Source of the DNA: Streptomyces sp. NBC_01304
Lineage (GTDB): Bacteria > Actinomycetota > Actinomycetes > Streptomycetales > Streptomycetaceae
NCBI RefSeq assembly: GCF_035975855.1
Contig: NZ_CP109055.1
Coordinates: 3,906,001 to 3,970,000, forward strand
DNA: 64,000 nt
Direction of reading: 5' to 3'
The position numbers and the translations under genes were made by a program. This document shows, one piece after another, positions 36,886 to 45,998 of the stretch (the stretch's first letter is position 1; every line of letters begins with the position of its first letter). The notes beneath the pieces are model-generated. The model searched no databases. It was not told the DNA's origin and worked only from the letters and a program-made list of their open reading frames with translations.

Positions 36886-37590
36886 GTGCTCGTGCACCAG
36901 CAGAGTCAGCCCACACCTCCCTTCAACGCCCCAGCCGCCCGCCGGCTGCGCGAGGCGCTGGGGATGGCCCCCGGTCATGTCGCGTACGGCATCCGCGCCA
37001 GCTACGGGCTCAACCACATCACCCCGGACCACATCTCGGCCTGGGAGCGCGGGACGGCCGCGCCCACCGCGGCCGAGCTGAGCGCGCTCGCCGGGGCGCT
37101 GTGGTGTGCGCCGGGTGAGCTGCTCGGGGCCGCGACCACCCTGCGGGAGCACCGCCTCGCGCGCGGCCTCGCGCCGGAGGACGTGGCACGGGCGGTGGGC
37201 TTCGACCACGAGTCGTATCTGCGGATGGAGGACTCGGGCCAGTGGCGCGGCAACGACCGGCAGTCGGCCGCCCTTGCCCAGGTGCTCGGCCTGTCCCCGC
37301 AGGACTTCGCGACGGTGACCGGCCTCGACGAGAAGCTGGCCGACCTCCTGCGCAGCGCGGTGTCCACGCGCTGGCAGGCGTACGTCCGCCCGATCTCCAA
37401 GCTCCTGCCGGTGGACCGGCACCGTCTGGAGGACGTGCTGGAGCACATGCACGACGACTACCACGCCCGGATGGCATCGACCCTCGGCTGGGGCGACAGC
37501 AGTGCGGAGGACGGCGGGGACTCGGGGCGGGAGTTCCTCGCGGAGATCGTGCCGGTCTTCTGGGCCGAGGTCCGCGAGGCCGGGGCCTGA
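36886..37590 (+). CDS. DNA-binding protein with two helix-turn-helix regions
   Basis: A 234-residue cytoplasmic protein. Two Cro/C1-like units can be seen. The first covers about 18-75 (RRLREALGMAPGHVAYGIRA, then HISAWERGTAAPTAAELSAL). The second covers about 85-140 (REHRLARGLAPEDVARAVGF, then YLRMEDSGQWRGNDRQSAAL). The C-terminal ~90 residues are helical and acidic. A double HTH in one chain is unusual for the family. No RBS precedes the GTG at 36886, and TAGCGT-like sequence lies directly upstream, so a leaderless mRNA is likely; a GTG at 36892 is also possible. The gap 36681-36885 shows nothing else. Confidence 0.8.
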   Translation: MLVHQQSQPTPPFNAPAARRLREALGMAPGHVAYGIRASYGLNHITPDHISAWERGTAAPTAAELSALAGALWCAPGELLGAATTLREHRLARGLAPEDVARAVGFDHESYLRMEDSGQWRGNDRQSAALAQVLGLSPQDFATVTGLDEKLADLLRSAVSTRWQAYVRPISKLLPVDRHRLEDVLEHMHDDYHARMASTLGWGDSSAEDGGDSGREFLAEIVPVFWAEVREAGA

Positions 37591-37649
37591 GACGCCGGAG
37601 CCGGAGGCCCGAGGCCCGAGCCGGGACCTGAGTCGCCGGAACTGAAGCA

Positions 37650-37697
37650 CAAAGCCCCGCTGCCCCGGGACCGAAGTCCTGGGGCAGCGGGGCTTTG
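37650..37697. terminator. Bidirectional terminator between HTH gene and pfkA
   Basis: Perfect 17-bp arms (CAAAGCCCCGCTGCCCC, 37650-37666, and its complement 37681-37697) with a 14-nt loop, between convergent genes. Confidence 0.85.
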
Positions 37698-37739
37698 AGA
37701 CGTACGCCCAACCGGGTCGGAAGACCGGCCGGAGAGCGG

Positions 37740-38765
37740 TCAGAACACCGACTCGGCCTCGTCCATGCGGTATTCGGGCACCGTCTTGAGCTCGGTGACG
37801 GCGTCCGCGAGCGGCACCATGTCGATGTCCGTGCCGCGCAGGGCGGTGAACTTGCCGAACTCCCCGCGGTGCGCGGCCTCCACGGCGTGCCAGCCGAAGC
37901 GGGTGGCGAGCACCCGGTCGTACGCGGTCGGGGTGCCGCCGCGCTGCACATGGCCGAGGATGACCGGCTTGGCCTCCTTGCCGAGGCGGTGCTCCAGCTC
38001 CTGGGCGAGGGCGGTGCCGATGCCCTTGAAGCGCTCGTGGCCGAACTGGTCGATCTCGCCGGTGCCGTAGTCCATCGTGCCCTCGACGGGGTGGGCGCCC
38101 TCGGCGACGCAGATGACGGCGAACTTCTTGCCGCGCGCGAAGCGTTCCTCGACCATCTTGACCAGCTGGGCCGGGTCGAAGGCCCGCTCCGGCAGGCAGA
38201 TGCCGTGCGCACCGCCGGCCATGCCGGACTCCAGCGCGATCCAGCCCGCGTGCCGGCCCATGACCTCGACGACCATGACGCGCTGGTGCGACTCGGCCGT
38301 GGTCTTGAGGCGGTCCATGGCCTCGGTGGCGACGCCGACCGCGGTGTCGAAGCCGAAGGTGCGGTCGGTGGCGTTGATGTCGTTGTCGATGGTCTTCGGT
38401 ACGCCGACCACCGGCATGCCCGCGTCGGAGAGCATCCGGGCCGCGGTGAGCGTGCCCTCGCCGCCGATCGGGATGAGGACGTCGATGCCCAACTTCTTGG
38501 TGAGGGCCGGGGCGTTGGCCACGGCCTCCTGCAGCCGGCCCTTCTCCAGGCGGGCGGAGCCGAGGATGGTGCCGCCGCGAGAGAGGATGCCGCTCACTCC
38601 GACCAGGTCGAGAGGGCGGTAGTAGCCGTCGAGCAATCCCTTGTAGCCGTCTTCGAAGCCGATGACCTGGTCACCATGGGCCGCGACGGCGCGGTGCACG
38701 ACCGACCGGATCACTGCGTTCAGCCCCGGGCAGTCGCCGCCTGCGGTGAGAACTCCGATACGCAT
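37740..38765 (-). CDS. pfkA: 6-phosphofructokinase
   Basis: A 341-residue glycolytic enzyme making fructose 1,6-bisphosphate. The catalytic loop PKTIDNDINATDRTFGF is intact (Asp127). The nucleotide-site residue is Gly104 in GGEGT, the ATP-dependent type, while Lys124 (PKTIDND) is the residue usual in the PPi-enzyme-like group III. This mixture is known for actinomycete ATP-PFKs. The ATG at 38765 follows CAGGAGAAACAGCACG. It probably corresponds to PfkA2 of S. coelicolor, being next to pta as there. It is divergent from pta. Confidence 0.95.
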   Translation of the reverse strand: MRIGVLTAGGDCPGLNAVIRSVVHRAVAAHGDQVIGFEDGYKGLLDGYYRPLDLVGVSGILSRGGTILGSARLEKGRLQEAVANAPALTKKLGIDVLIPIGGEGTLTAARMLSDAGMPVVGVPKTIDNDINATDRTFGFDTAVGVATEAMDRLKTTAESHQRVMVVEVMGRHAGWIALESGMAGGAHGICLPERAFDPAQLVKMVEERFARGKKFAVICVAEGAHPVEGTMDYGTGEIDQFGHERFKGIGTALAQELEHRLGKEAKPVILGHVQRGGTPTAYDRVLATRFGWHAVEAAHRGEFGKFTALRGTDIDMVPLADAVTELKTVPEYRMDEAESVF

Positions 38766-39067
38766 CGTGCTGTTTCTCCTGCTCGCTAGTCGTACGCGTG
38801 AGCCGGGTCCCAATTGTTCCACGGGCCTCTTCGGCCCGCCGCTTCCCGTACTCCACCCGAAGGCACTTCCATGGGGTTCCATGGGCCCTATGGCCCGCCC
38901 TCCGGGGCCTTTGTCCGGCGGGCGCTCTATCCACCCACAGGGGTATTGTCAAGAGGGCAAGCCCACCATAACGGGTAATTTTGTCCGGGCCCGACTCGTA
39001 CAGAACGAGCCGGGTCGTACAGGTGAGCCAGTCAAGCAGTGGCACTGAGATGGAACGGAGAGCACGC
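38766..39067. promoter_or_regulatory. pfkA-pta divergent promoter region
   Basis: A 302-bp gap with no gene. It holds a TTGTCA box at 38946 about 17 bp before TAACGG (possible pta promoter) and a CTCGT-N5-ACGAG dyad at 38995-39009 about 60 bp before the pta start. Several G/C-rich direct motifs (GGCCC) lie on the pfkA side. No known operator was recognised. Confidence 0.4.
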
Positions 39068-41146
39068 GTGACGCGCAGCGTGTACGTGACCGGGATCGAC
39101 CGCGGCGACGGCCGCCAGGTGATCGAGCTGGGAGTCATGGAGCTCCTGACCCGTCAGGTCGACCGGGTCGGTGTCTTCCGCCCGCTCGTGCACGACGGTC
39201 CCGACCGGCTCTTCGACCTGCTGCGCTCGCGCTACCGGCTCACCCAGGACGCGGCGACCGTGTACGGCATGGACTACCACGAGGCGTCCGCGCTGCAGGC
39301 CGAGAAGGGCACCGACGAGCTGGTCTCCACGCTGGTCGGCAAGTTCCACGAGGTGGCCCGCGACTACGAGGTGGTGCTCGTCCTCGGTTCGGACTTCGCG
39401 GACACGCAGCTCCCGGACGAGCTGGGTCTCAACGCCCGCCTCGCCAATGAGTTCGGGGCCTCCGTGCTGCCCGTGGTGGGTGGCGGTACGCAGTCCGCCG
39501 AGTCGGTACGGGCCGAGGCGCGCAACGCCTACCGGGCGTACGAGGCGCAGGGCTGCGACGTCATCGCGCTCGTCGTGAACCGCGTGAACCCCGAGGACCG
39601 CGACATCATCGCCGAGCGCCTGGACGCCCGGATCCCGGTGCCGGTGTACGCGCTCCCCGAGGAGCCCGCGCTGTCGGCGCCGACCGTCGCGCAGATCGGC
39701 CACGCGCTCGGCGCCGAGGTGCTGCTCGGCGACGACGCCGGACTGGCCCGCGACGCCCTGGACTTCGTGTTCGGCGGCGCCATGCTGCCGAACTTCCTGA
39801 ACGCCCTGACCCCCGGCTGCCTGGTCGTCACCCCCGGCGACCGCGCCGACCTGGTGGTGGGCTCGCTGGCCGCGCACAGCGCCGGTACGCCGCCCATCGC
39901 GGGCGTGCTGCTCACCCTCAACGAGCGTCCCGGCAAGGACATCCTGCGCCTGGCCGACCGTCTCGCGCCGGGCACCCCGGTGCTCTCGGTGCCGGGCAAC
40001 AGCTTCCCGACCGCGCAGGAACTCTTCGCGATGGAGGGGAAGTTGAACGCGGCGACGCCCCGCAAGGCGGAGACCGCGCTCGGTCTCTTCGAGCGGTACG
40101 TCGACGCCTCGACCCTCTCCGACCGGCTCTCGGTGGCCCGCAGCGGCCGCGTCACGCCGATGATGTTCGAGCACAAGCTGATCGAGCAGTCCCGCACCAA
40201 CCTGCGCAAGGTCGTACTGCCCGAGGGCACCGAGGAGCGCGTGCTGCGCGCCGCCGACGTGCTGCTGCGCCGTGGCGTGTGCGAGCTGGTGCTGCTCGGC
40301 GAGGAGGAGGCCGTCCGCAAGAAGACCGCGGACCTGGGCCTCAGCCTGGACGGCGCCGAGGTCATCAACCCGCAGACCTCGCCGCTGCGGGAGCGCTTCG
40401 CCGCCGCGTACGCGCAGCTGCGCGCCCACAAGGGCATGACGGTCGAGCTGGCCCACGACGTGGTCACCGACGTCAACTACTTCGGCACGCTGATGGTCCA
40501 GGAGGGTCTGGCCGACGGCATGGTCTCCGGCTCGGTGCACTCCACTGCGGCGACCATCCGCCCCGCCTTCGAGATCATCAAGACCAAGCCGGACGCGAAG
40601 ATCGTCTCCTCGGTCTTCTTCATGTGCCTGGCCGACAAGGTCCTGGTCTACGGCGACTGCGCGGTCAACCCGGACCCCAACGCCGAACAGCTCGCGGACA
40701 TCGCGGTCCAGTCGGCCGCCACCGCCGAGCAGTTCGGCGTCGACCCGCGGATCGCGATGCTGTCGTACTCGACCGGCACCTCCGGCTCGGGCGCCGATGT
40801 CGACAAGGTGCGCGAGGCCACCGAGCTGGTGCGCTCGCGCCGCACCGACCTGAAGATCGAGGGCCCGATCCAGTACGACGCCGCCGTCGAGCCGTCCGTG
40901 GCCGCGACCAAGCTGCCGGACTCCGAGGTGGCCGGCCAGGCATCCGTGCTGATCTTCCCGGACCTCAACACCGGCAACAACACCTACAAGGCCGTGCAGC
41001 GCTCGGCCGGCGCGATCGCCGTCGGCCCGGTCCTGCAGGGTCTGCGCAAGCCGGTCAACGACCTGTCCCGCGGCGCCCTCGTCCAGGACATCGTCAACAC
41101 CGTTGCCATCACGGCCATTCAGGCCCAGACCCCCAGCAACGTATGA
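39068..41146 (+). CDS. pta: Phosphate acetyltransferase, long form
   Basis: A 692-residue enzyme interconverting acetyl-CoA and acetyl phosphate. It has the long layout: an N-terminal P-loop-like BioD-type domain (RSVYVTGIDRGDGRQVIELG; the loop is degenerate), a middle DRTGG domain (about 215-330) and the C-terminal PTA catalytic domain (from about 375, RKVVLPEGTEERVLRAADVL; SYSTGTSGSGADV). The GTG at 39068 follows GGAGAG; an ATG at 39050 is in frame but less likely. Its stop overlaps the ackA ATG by 4 bp, so the acetate pathway is translationally coupled. Confidence 0.95.
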   Translation: MTRSVYVTGIDRGDGRQVIELGVMELLTRQVDRVGVFRPLVHDGPDRLFDLLRSRYRLTQDAATVYGMDYHEASALQAEKGTDELVSTLVGKFHEVARDYEVVLVLGSDFADTQLPDELGLNARLANEFGASVLPVVGGGTQSAESVRAEARNAYRAYEAQGCDVIALVVNRVNPEDRDIIAERLDARIPVPVYALPEEPALSAPTVAQIGHALGAEVLLGDDAGLARDALDFVFGGAMLPNFLNALTPGCLVVTPGDRADLVVGSLAAHSAGTPPIAGVLLTLNERPGKDILRLADRLAPGTPVLSVPGNSFPTAQELFAMEGKLNAATPRKAETALGLFERYVDASTLSDRLSVARSGRVTPMMFEHKLIEQSRTNLRKVVLPEGTEERVLRAADVLLRRGVCELVLLGEEEAVRKKTADLGLSLDGAEVINPQTSPLRERFAAAYAQLRAHKGMTVELAHDVVTDVNYFGTLMVQEGLADGMVSGSVHSTAATIRPAFEIIKTKPDAKIVSSVFFMCLADKVLVYGDCAVNPDPNAEQLADIAVQSAATAEQFGVDPRIAMLSYSTGTSGSGADVDKVREATELVRSRRTDLKIEGPIQYDAAVEPSVAATKLPDSEVAGQASVLIFPDLNTGNNTYKAVQRSAGAIAVGPVLQGLRKPVNDLSRGALVQDIVNTVAITAIQAQTPSNV

Positions 41147-42384
41147 CCTCCCCCTCCCCCACAGAAAGCCTCTCCGCTGTGACCGCCACCCGCGTTCTCG
41201 TCCTCAACTCCGGCTCCTCGTCGGTGAAGTACCAGCTGCTCGACATGGCCGACAGCTCGCGTCTCGCCGTCGGCCTGGTCGAGCGCATCGGCGAGGAGAC
41301 CTCCCGGCTCAAGCACACCCCGCTGCTCGGCGGCGGCGCCGAGTCCCGGGAGCAGAACGGTCCGATCCCCGACCACGAGGCGGCCCTCAAGGCCGTCGCC
41401 ACCGAGCTGGCCAAGGACGGCCTCGGCCTCGACTCCCCCGAGCTCGCGGCGATCGGCCACCGCGTCGTGCACGGCGGCACCAAGTTCACCCAGCCCACGG
41501 TGGTGGACGCCGAGGTCCTCACCGAGCTGGAGAACCTGGTCCCGCTGGCGCCGCTGCACAACCCGGCCAACGTCACGGGCATCGAGGTCGCCAAGTCGAT
41601 CCGCCCCGACCTGCCCCAGGTCGCGGTGTTCGACACGGCCTTCCACTCGACGATGCCGGAGGCCGCGTACCGCTACGCCATCGACCGCGAGACGGCCGAC
41701 GCGCTCTCCATCCGCCGCTACGGCTTCCACGGCACCTCGCACGCCTACGTCTCCCGCGCGACCGCGAAGCTGCTCGGCAAGACCCCCGAAGAGGCCAACG
41801 TCATCGTCCTGCACCTGGGCAACGGCGCCTCGGCGTCCGCCGTCAAGGGCGGGGTGTGCGTGGACACTTCGATGGGTCTGACCCCGCTGGAGGGCCTGGT
41901 CATGGGCACCCGCTCCGGTGACCTGGACCCGGCCGTCCTCTTCCATCTGGCGCGCGTGGGCGGGAAGTCGGTCGACGAGATCGACAACCTGCTCAACAAG
42001 AAGAGCGGCCTGCTCGGCCTGTGCGGCGACAACGACCAGCGCGAGGTCGAGCGCCGCCGCGCCGAGGGCGACGCCTCCGCCGCGCTCGCCTTCGACGTCT
42101 ACATCCACCGCCTGAAGAAGTACATCGGCGCCTACGCCGCGGTACTCGGCCGGGTGGACGCGGTCGCCTTCACCGCCGGGGTCGGCGAGAACTCGGCCAC
42201 CGTGCGCGAAGCTGCGATCGCGGGCCTGGAGGAACTGGGCCTGGCGCTCGACGCCGAGCGCAACTCCGTACGCGGTGACGAGCCACGGCTGATTTCTGCC
42301 GATTACGCGCGAGTAGCCGTGGCCGTCGTGCCGACCGACGAAGAACTGGAGATCGCGAACCAGGTGTACGCGCTGGTGCGGTGA
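41143..42384 (+). CDS. ackA: Acetate kinase
   Basis: A 413-residue ASKHA-fold kinase (acetyl phosphate + ADP to acetate + ATP). Signature motifs: VLVLNSGSSSVKYQLLDM (phosphate 1), RRYGFHGTSHAYVSRA, HLGNGASASAVKGG and AFTAGVGENSATVRE (adenosine). The ATG at 41143 overlaps the pta stop. The GTG at 41179 would give the more usual N-terminus (TATRVLVLNSG) and 401 residues, and may be the true start; neither has a strong RBS. It is followed after 106 bp by pyk. Confidence 0.95.
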   Translation: MTSPSPTESLSAVTATRVLVLNSGSSSVKYQLLDMADSSRLAVGLVERIGEETSRLKHTPLLGGGAESREQNGPIPDHEAALKAVATELAKDGLGLDSPELAAIGHRVVHGGTKFTQPTVVDAEVLTELENLVPLAPLHNPANVTGIEVAKSIRPDLPQVAVFDTAFHSTMPEAAYRYAIDRETADALSIRRYGFHGTSHAYVSRATAKLLGKTPEEANVIVLHLGNGASASAVKGGVCVDTSMGLTPLEGLVMGTRSGDLDPAVLFHLARVGGKSVDEIDNLLNKKSGLLGLCGDNDQREVERRRAEGDASAALAFDVYIHRLKKYIGAYAAVLGRVDAVAFTAGVGENSATVREAAIAGLEELGLALDAERNSVRGDEPRLISADYARVAVAVVPTDEELEIANQVYALVR

Positions 42385-42490
42385 ATTCTTCTTGACCTCG
42401 AATTAGCCACACCTGAGCGCACGTTCGCCCATTTGGACTTTCCGCCAGACGGATTATTCCGTAGAGAAACAAACCGATAGGATCCGCCTC

Positions 42491-43921
42491 ATGCGCCGTT
42501 CCAAAATCGTTTGCACGCTGGGCCCCGCCGTCGACTCGCATGAGCAGCTGAAGGCTCTCATCGAGGCTGGCATGAACGTGGCCCGATTCAACTTCAGCCA
42601 CGGATCCCAGGCAGAGCACCAGGAGCGGTACGACCGCGTCCGCAAGGCTGCCGAGGACACCGGCCAGGCCGTGGGCGTCCTCGCCGACCTGCAGGGCCCG
42701 AAGATCCGCCTGGAGACCTTCGCCGAGGGACCCGTCGAGCTGGTCCGTGGTGACGAGTTCACCATCACCACCGAGGACGTTCCGGGCGACAAGTCCATTT
42801 GCGGTACGACCTACAAGGGCCTGCCCGGAGATGTCTCCAAGGGCGACCCGGTTCTGATCAATGACGGAAATGTCGAGCTCAAGGTCGTTTCCGTCGAGGG
42901 CCCCCAGGTCAAGACCGTCGTCATCGAGGGCGGTGTCATTTCCGACCACAAGGGCATCAATCTGCCCGGTGCGGCGGTAAATGTCCCGGCCCTTTCCGAG
43001 AAGGACATCGAAGACCTGCGCTTCGCCCTGAAGATGGGCTGCGACATGGTCGCCCTGTCCTTCGTGCGCGACGCCAACGACGTCAAGGACGTCCACAAGG
43101 TGATGGACGAGGAGGGCCGCCGGGTCCCCGTCATCGCCAAGGTGGAGAAGCCGCAGGCCGTCGCCAACATGGAGGGCGTCGTCGCGGCGTTCGACGCGGT
43201 GATGGTGGCCCGTGGTGACCTCGCCGTCGAGTACCCGCTCGAGAAGGTCCCGATGGTGCAGAAGCGCCTCGTGGAGATGTGCCGCCGCAACGCCAAGCCG
43301 GTGATCGTCGCGACCCAGATGATGGAGTCGATGATCACCAACTCCCGCCCCACGCGCGCCGAGGCGTCCGACGTCGCCAACGCGATCCTGGACGGTGCGG
43401 ACGCGGTCATGCTGTCCGCCGAGTCCTCGGTGGGCGCGTACCCGATCGAGACGGTCAAGACGATGTCGAAGATCGTCGTCGCGGCCGAGGAGGAGCTCCT
43501 CTCCAAGGGCCTGCAGCCGCTGGTCCCGGGCAAGAAGCCGCGCACCCAGGGTGGTGCGGTGGCCCGCGCCGCAGCCGAGATCGCGGACTTCCTGGACGCC
43601 AAGGCACTGGTCGCGTTCACGCACTCCGGTGACACGGCCCGCCGTCTGTCGCGCTACCGCACGGGTCAGCCGATCCTGGCCTTCACCACGGACGCCGGCA
43701 CCCGCAACCAGCTGGCGCTCAGCTGGGGCGTCGAGACCCGCGTGGTCGCGCACGTCGACAACACCGACGCCATGGTCGAGCTGGTCGACGCCGAGCTGCT
43801 CAAGCTCAAGCGCTACAACAAGGGCGACACCATGATCATCACCGCCGGTTCGCCCCCCGGCATCCCCGGCACCACCAACATGGTCCGGGTGCACCACCTC
43901 GGTGGCGGCGAGCGCGACTGA
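42491..43921 (+). CDS. pyk: Pyruvate kinase
   Basis: A 476-residue glycolytic enzyme (PEP + ADP to pyruvate + ATP). The N-terminus RRSKIVCTLGPAVDS, the catalytic-site motifs FNFSHGSQAEH and VMVARGDLAVEYPLEKVPMV, and the C-terminal allosteric domain are all present. The ATG follows TAGGATCCGCCTC. Codons between about 42800 and 43000 use T/A third positions more than the rest (ATT, GTT, GGA, AAT), a slightly less adapted patch. The leader 42385-42490 is AT-richer than average and contains TTGGAC at 42433, a possible -35. A strong terminator follows. Confidence 0.96.
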   Translation: MRRSKIVCTLGPAVDSHEQLKALIEAGMNVARFNFSHGSQAEHQERYDRVRKAAEDTGQAVGVLADLQGPKIRLETFAEGPVELVRGDEFTITTEDVPGDKSICGTTYKGLPGDVSKGDPVLINDGNVELKVVSVEGPQVKTVVIEGGVISDHKGINLPGAAVNVPALSEKDIEDLRFALKMGCDMVALSFVRDANDVKDVHKVMDEEGRRVPVIAKVEKPQAVANMEGVVAAFDAVMVARGDLAVEYPLEKVPMVQKRLVEMCRRNAKPVIVATQMMESMITNSRPTRAEASDVANAILDGADAVMLSAESSVGAYPIETVKTMSKIVVAAEEELLSKGLQPLVPGKKPRTQGGAVARAAAEIADFLDAKALVAFTHSGDTARRLSRYRTGQPILAFTTDAGTRNQLALSWGVETRVVAHVDNTDAMVELVDAELLKLKRYNKGDTMIITAGSPPGIPGTTNMVRVHHLGGGERD

Positions 43922-43953
43922 CGCTCCCCCGCTGCCAGTTGGCAGTACGTACG

Positions 43954-43992
43954 CGCCGAGGGCGCCCCCTGAATCAGGGGGCGCCCTCGGCG
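43954..43992. terminator. Terminator between pyk and the acidic-protein gene
   Basis: Perfect 19-bp arms (CGCCGAGGGCGCCCCCTGA, 43954-43972, complement 43974-43992) with one central base; the actual loop must include the inner pairs. It lies between convergent genes. Confidence 0.85.
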
Positions 43993-44029
43993 TTCTCGCG
44001 GCTCCCGGAGAAGTCGTACGTCCCGGAGA

Positions 44030-45289
44030 TCAGTCGATGTAGTTCTTGAGGCCGGGCACCGTCAGGGTCCCGCCGAACTGTGCCGCCTGCGTCACCTTCA
44101 CATCGGTGAAGTAGATCAGCGGGATGTTCAGCGGCGGCGGGTGCTCGGGGTCGAAGGTGATCGGGATCAGACCGAAGAGCTTGCCGGAGATGCTCTCCGT
44201 GTACATGATCGTTTCCCCGTCACGGATCGTGGACGTGGAGCCCTTCGAGGCCTGGATGTGGGCCGTCTTCCCGCCCGGAGCGTCGACCTTCTGGTGCAGG
44301 TCCCCGATGTCCGTGCCGTTCTTGATCACGTACTTCAGGACCTGCTTGGTCTTGCCGCCGGCCGTGGTGATGTTGAAGACGCCCTCGTAGTCCGCGCCCT
44401 TGAGCAGCAGCGAGCTGGCCTCGAGGTACCACGGCTGGTCGGGTATCGGCGCCGGAGGGATCTCCTCGTCGCCCGCGACCTTCTTCTCGACCACGCACGG
44501 GAAGGGCTTCTTGCCGTTCTCGTCCGGGGCCATCGGGTCGGTGGACTCGGCGCCCGCGGAGGCCTCGGCCTTGTCGGCCGCGTCCTCCAGTTCCTTCTTG
44601 GCCTTGTCCGCCGCGTCCTCGACACCGTCCTTGGCGCCGTCGACGGCGTCCTTGACCGGGTCACCGGCCTCGCCGGCCGGCTTGTCGGTGTCCTTGTCCC
44701 CGGAGTCCCCGGCAGACTCCGACGGCGACGGGCTCGCCGAGGGCGACGGCTCGGCCTCCGGCTCGTCGGGCGTGAAGAAGTCCTTGATCTTCTCGCCGAC
44801 GCCCAGCGGGTCGAGCGGGTTCTTGGTCTCGGACGGCGAGGGGGTCGGCTCCGGCTCGGCAGCCTTCTCGTCCTCGGCGGACTCACCGGAACCGGAGTCA
44901 CCGGCGGACGGCGACGGGGTCGCCCCGGGCTCGTCACCCTTGCCGGCATCCGCGCCTTCGGAGGCCGAAGGAGTCGGCGTGGCCTCGTCCTTCTTCTCCT
45001 CGTCCTTCTTGGCGTCGTCCTTCTTCTCGTCCTCAACTTCCTTGTCCGGCGCCGTGACACACGGGCCGTCCTGGAAGGGGTTCTTCGGCAGCGGCTTGGC
45101 CACCGCGAGAGTCGGAGTCAGACCCATGCCCATGAGGATGGCGCTGGGTATCGCCGCGAGGGACACCGCCTTGCCCGCGGGCATGCTCAGCCTCGTGAGG
45201 ATCGGCTTCCTGGGGGCTGCATGCCGCGGCCCGGTTCTCGCACGGAGCTCGCCCGCGGCGCCGTCCCGCTGCGCCTCGTCAGCCGGCAC
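44030..45289 (-). CDS. Secreted protein with long acidic Ser/Pro/Glu/Lys-rich region
   Basis: A 419-residue exported protein. Residues about 35-62 form the signal segment (GKAVSLAAIPSAILMGMG). Residues about 75-260 are low complexity, with runs of Asp/Glu/Lys and repeated TPSPS-type motifs, and a helical DAVDGAKDGVEDAADKAKKE stretch. The C-terminal ~160 residues are folded, beta-rich, ending in PGLKNYID. Two Cys (PCVTAP, PCVVEK) flank the spacer. The GTG at 45289 follows GGGAGGCACA and overlaps the upstream DUF6114-like gene by 11 bp. The spacer could carry the folded end through the wall. No catalytic motif; the older label cholesterol esterase attached to proteins of this cluster is not supported by anything I can see. 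Confidence 0.75.
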   Translation of the reverse strand: MPADEAQRDGAAGELRARTGPRHAAPRKPILTRLSMPAGKAVSLAAIPSAILMGMGLTPTLAVAKPLPKNPFQDGPCVTAPDKEVEDEKKDDAKKDEEKKDEATPTPSASEGADAGKGDEPGATPSPSAGDSGSGESAEDEKAAEPEPTPSPSETKNPLDPLGVGEKIKDFFTPDEPEAEPSPSASPSPSESAGDSGDKDTDKPAGEAGDPVKDAVDGAKDGVEDAADKAKKELEDAADKAEASAGAESTDPMAPDENGKKPFPCVVEKKVAGDEEIPPAPIPDQPWYLEASSLLLKGADYEGVFNITTAGGKTKQVLKYVIKNGTDIGDLHQKVDAPGGKTAHIQASKGSTSTIRDGETIMYTESISGKLFGLIPITFDPEHPPPLNIPLIYFTDVKVTQAAQFGGTLTVPGLKNYID

Positions 45290-45836
45290 TGTGCCTCCCG
45301 TTCGTCTCGTTCATCGAGCTGGTTCCTTGCAGGTCCTCACTCGCCCCGCCCGCGGCACCCGCCACTGCGGGCTCCTCGGTACCGTCCGCGGCAGACTCCT
45401 CGGCCTTGCGCCCGTGCCGCGCGCCCTTCGCCTGCCCGGAACCGGCCGGCACCCAGGAGATGCCGAGCGCGCCACCGATCAGGGCCAGCAGGAACCCGAC
45501 CAGGAAGCCACCGATGTTGGACACCACCAGGGAGACCAGCGCGAGCAGGATCGCCGCGACACCCGCGAAGATCCGGGAGTGCTGCTGGAACCACATGGTC
45601 AGTCCGAGCACGATCAGCAGTACGCCGATGATCAGCGAACCGGCCCCCGCCGTCGTGGCCATGGCAAGCGTCATATTGCCGAGCTTGATGTTGCCGTAGG
45701 GCAAGTAGGCAATCGGGATGCCGCCGAGGGCCGTGAGGAGTCCCGCCCAGAAGGGACGGGCACCCCGCCAGACCCGAAACCTCTCCCTGTAGACGGTGAG
45801 AAAGTGTTCGTTCGTCCCGGCAGAGTCGGCGCTCAT
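45279..45836 (-). CDS. DUF6114-like four-TM membrane protein
   Basis: A 185-residue integral membrane protein with an N-terminal cytoplasmic part (RERFRVWRGARPFWAGLLTA), four close TM segments and a hydrophilic Lys/Glu/Ala-rich tail. It resembles the DUF6114 proteins commonly found next to DUF6230 proteins in Streptomyces (name from memory). The ATG at 45836 follows AAGGAGCTGTTTCCC. It lies between the DUF6230-like gene and the acidic secreted protein, all in one direction, so the three may form one envelope complex. Function unknown. Confidence 0.75.
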   Translation of the reverse strand: MSADSAGTNEHFLTVYRERFRVWRGARPFWAGLLTALGGIPIAYLPYGNIKLGNMTLAMATTAGAGSLIIGVLLIVLGLTMWFQQHSRIFAGVAAILLALVSLVVSNIGGFLVGFLLALIGGALGISWVPAGSGQAKGARHGRKAEESAADGTEEPAVAGAAGGASEDLQGTSSMNETNGRHSAG

Positions 45837-45998
45837 GGGAAACAGCTCCTTGGAACCGGTGGTACGCAGTACGTGGAGGAGATGATCTGAGGAGATCGAT
45901 CTGTGGTGGCGGGCGGGGAGACGGTGCCCCACGCCCGCCGGGGCCAGGTGCCCAGCGGCTCTGCATCGCGATGCGCGGCCGCCGGGCTCAGCGAGTGC

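Noticed and set aside
44030..45289. Cholesterol esterase
   Set aside because: A label used in older annotations for proteins of this cluster; no GxSxG or other esterase motif is visible.
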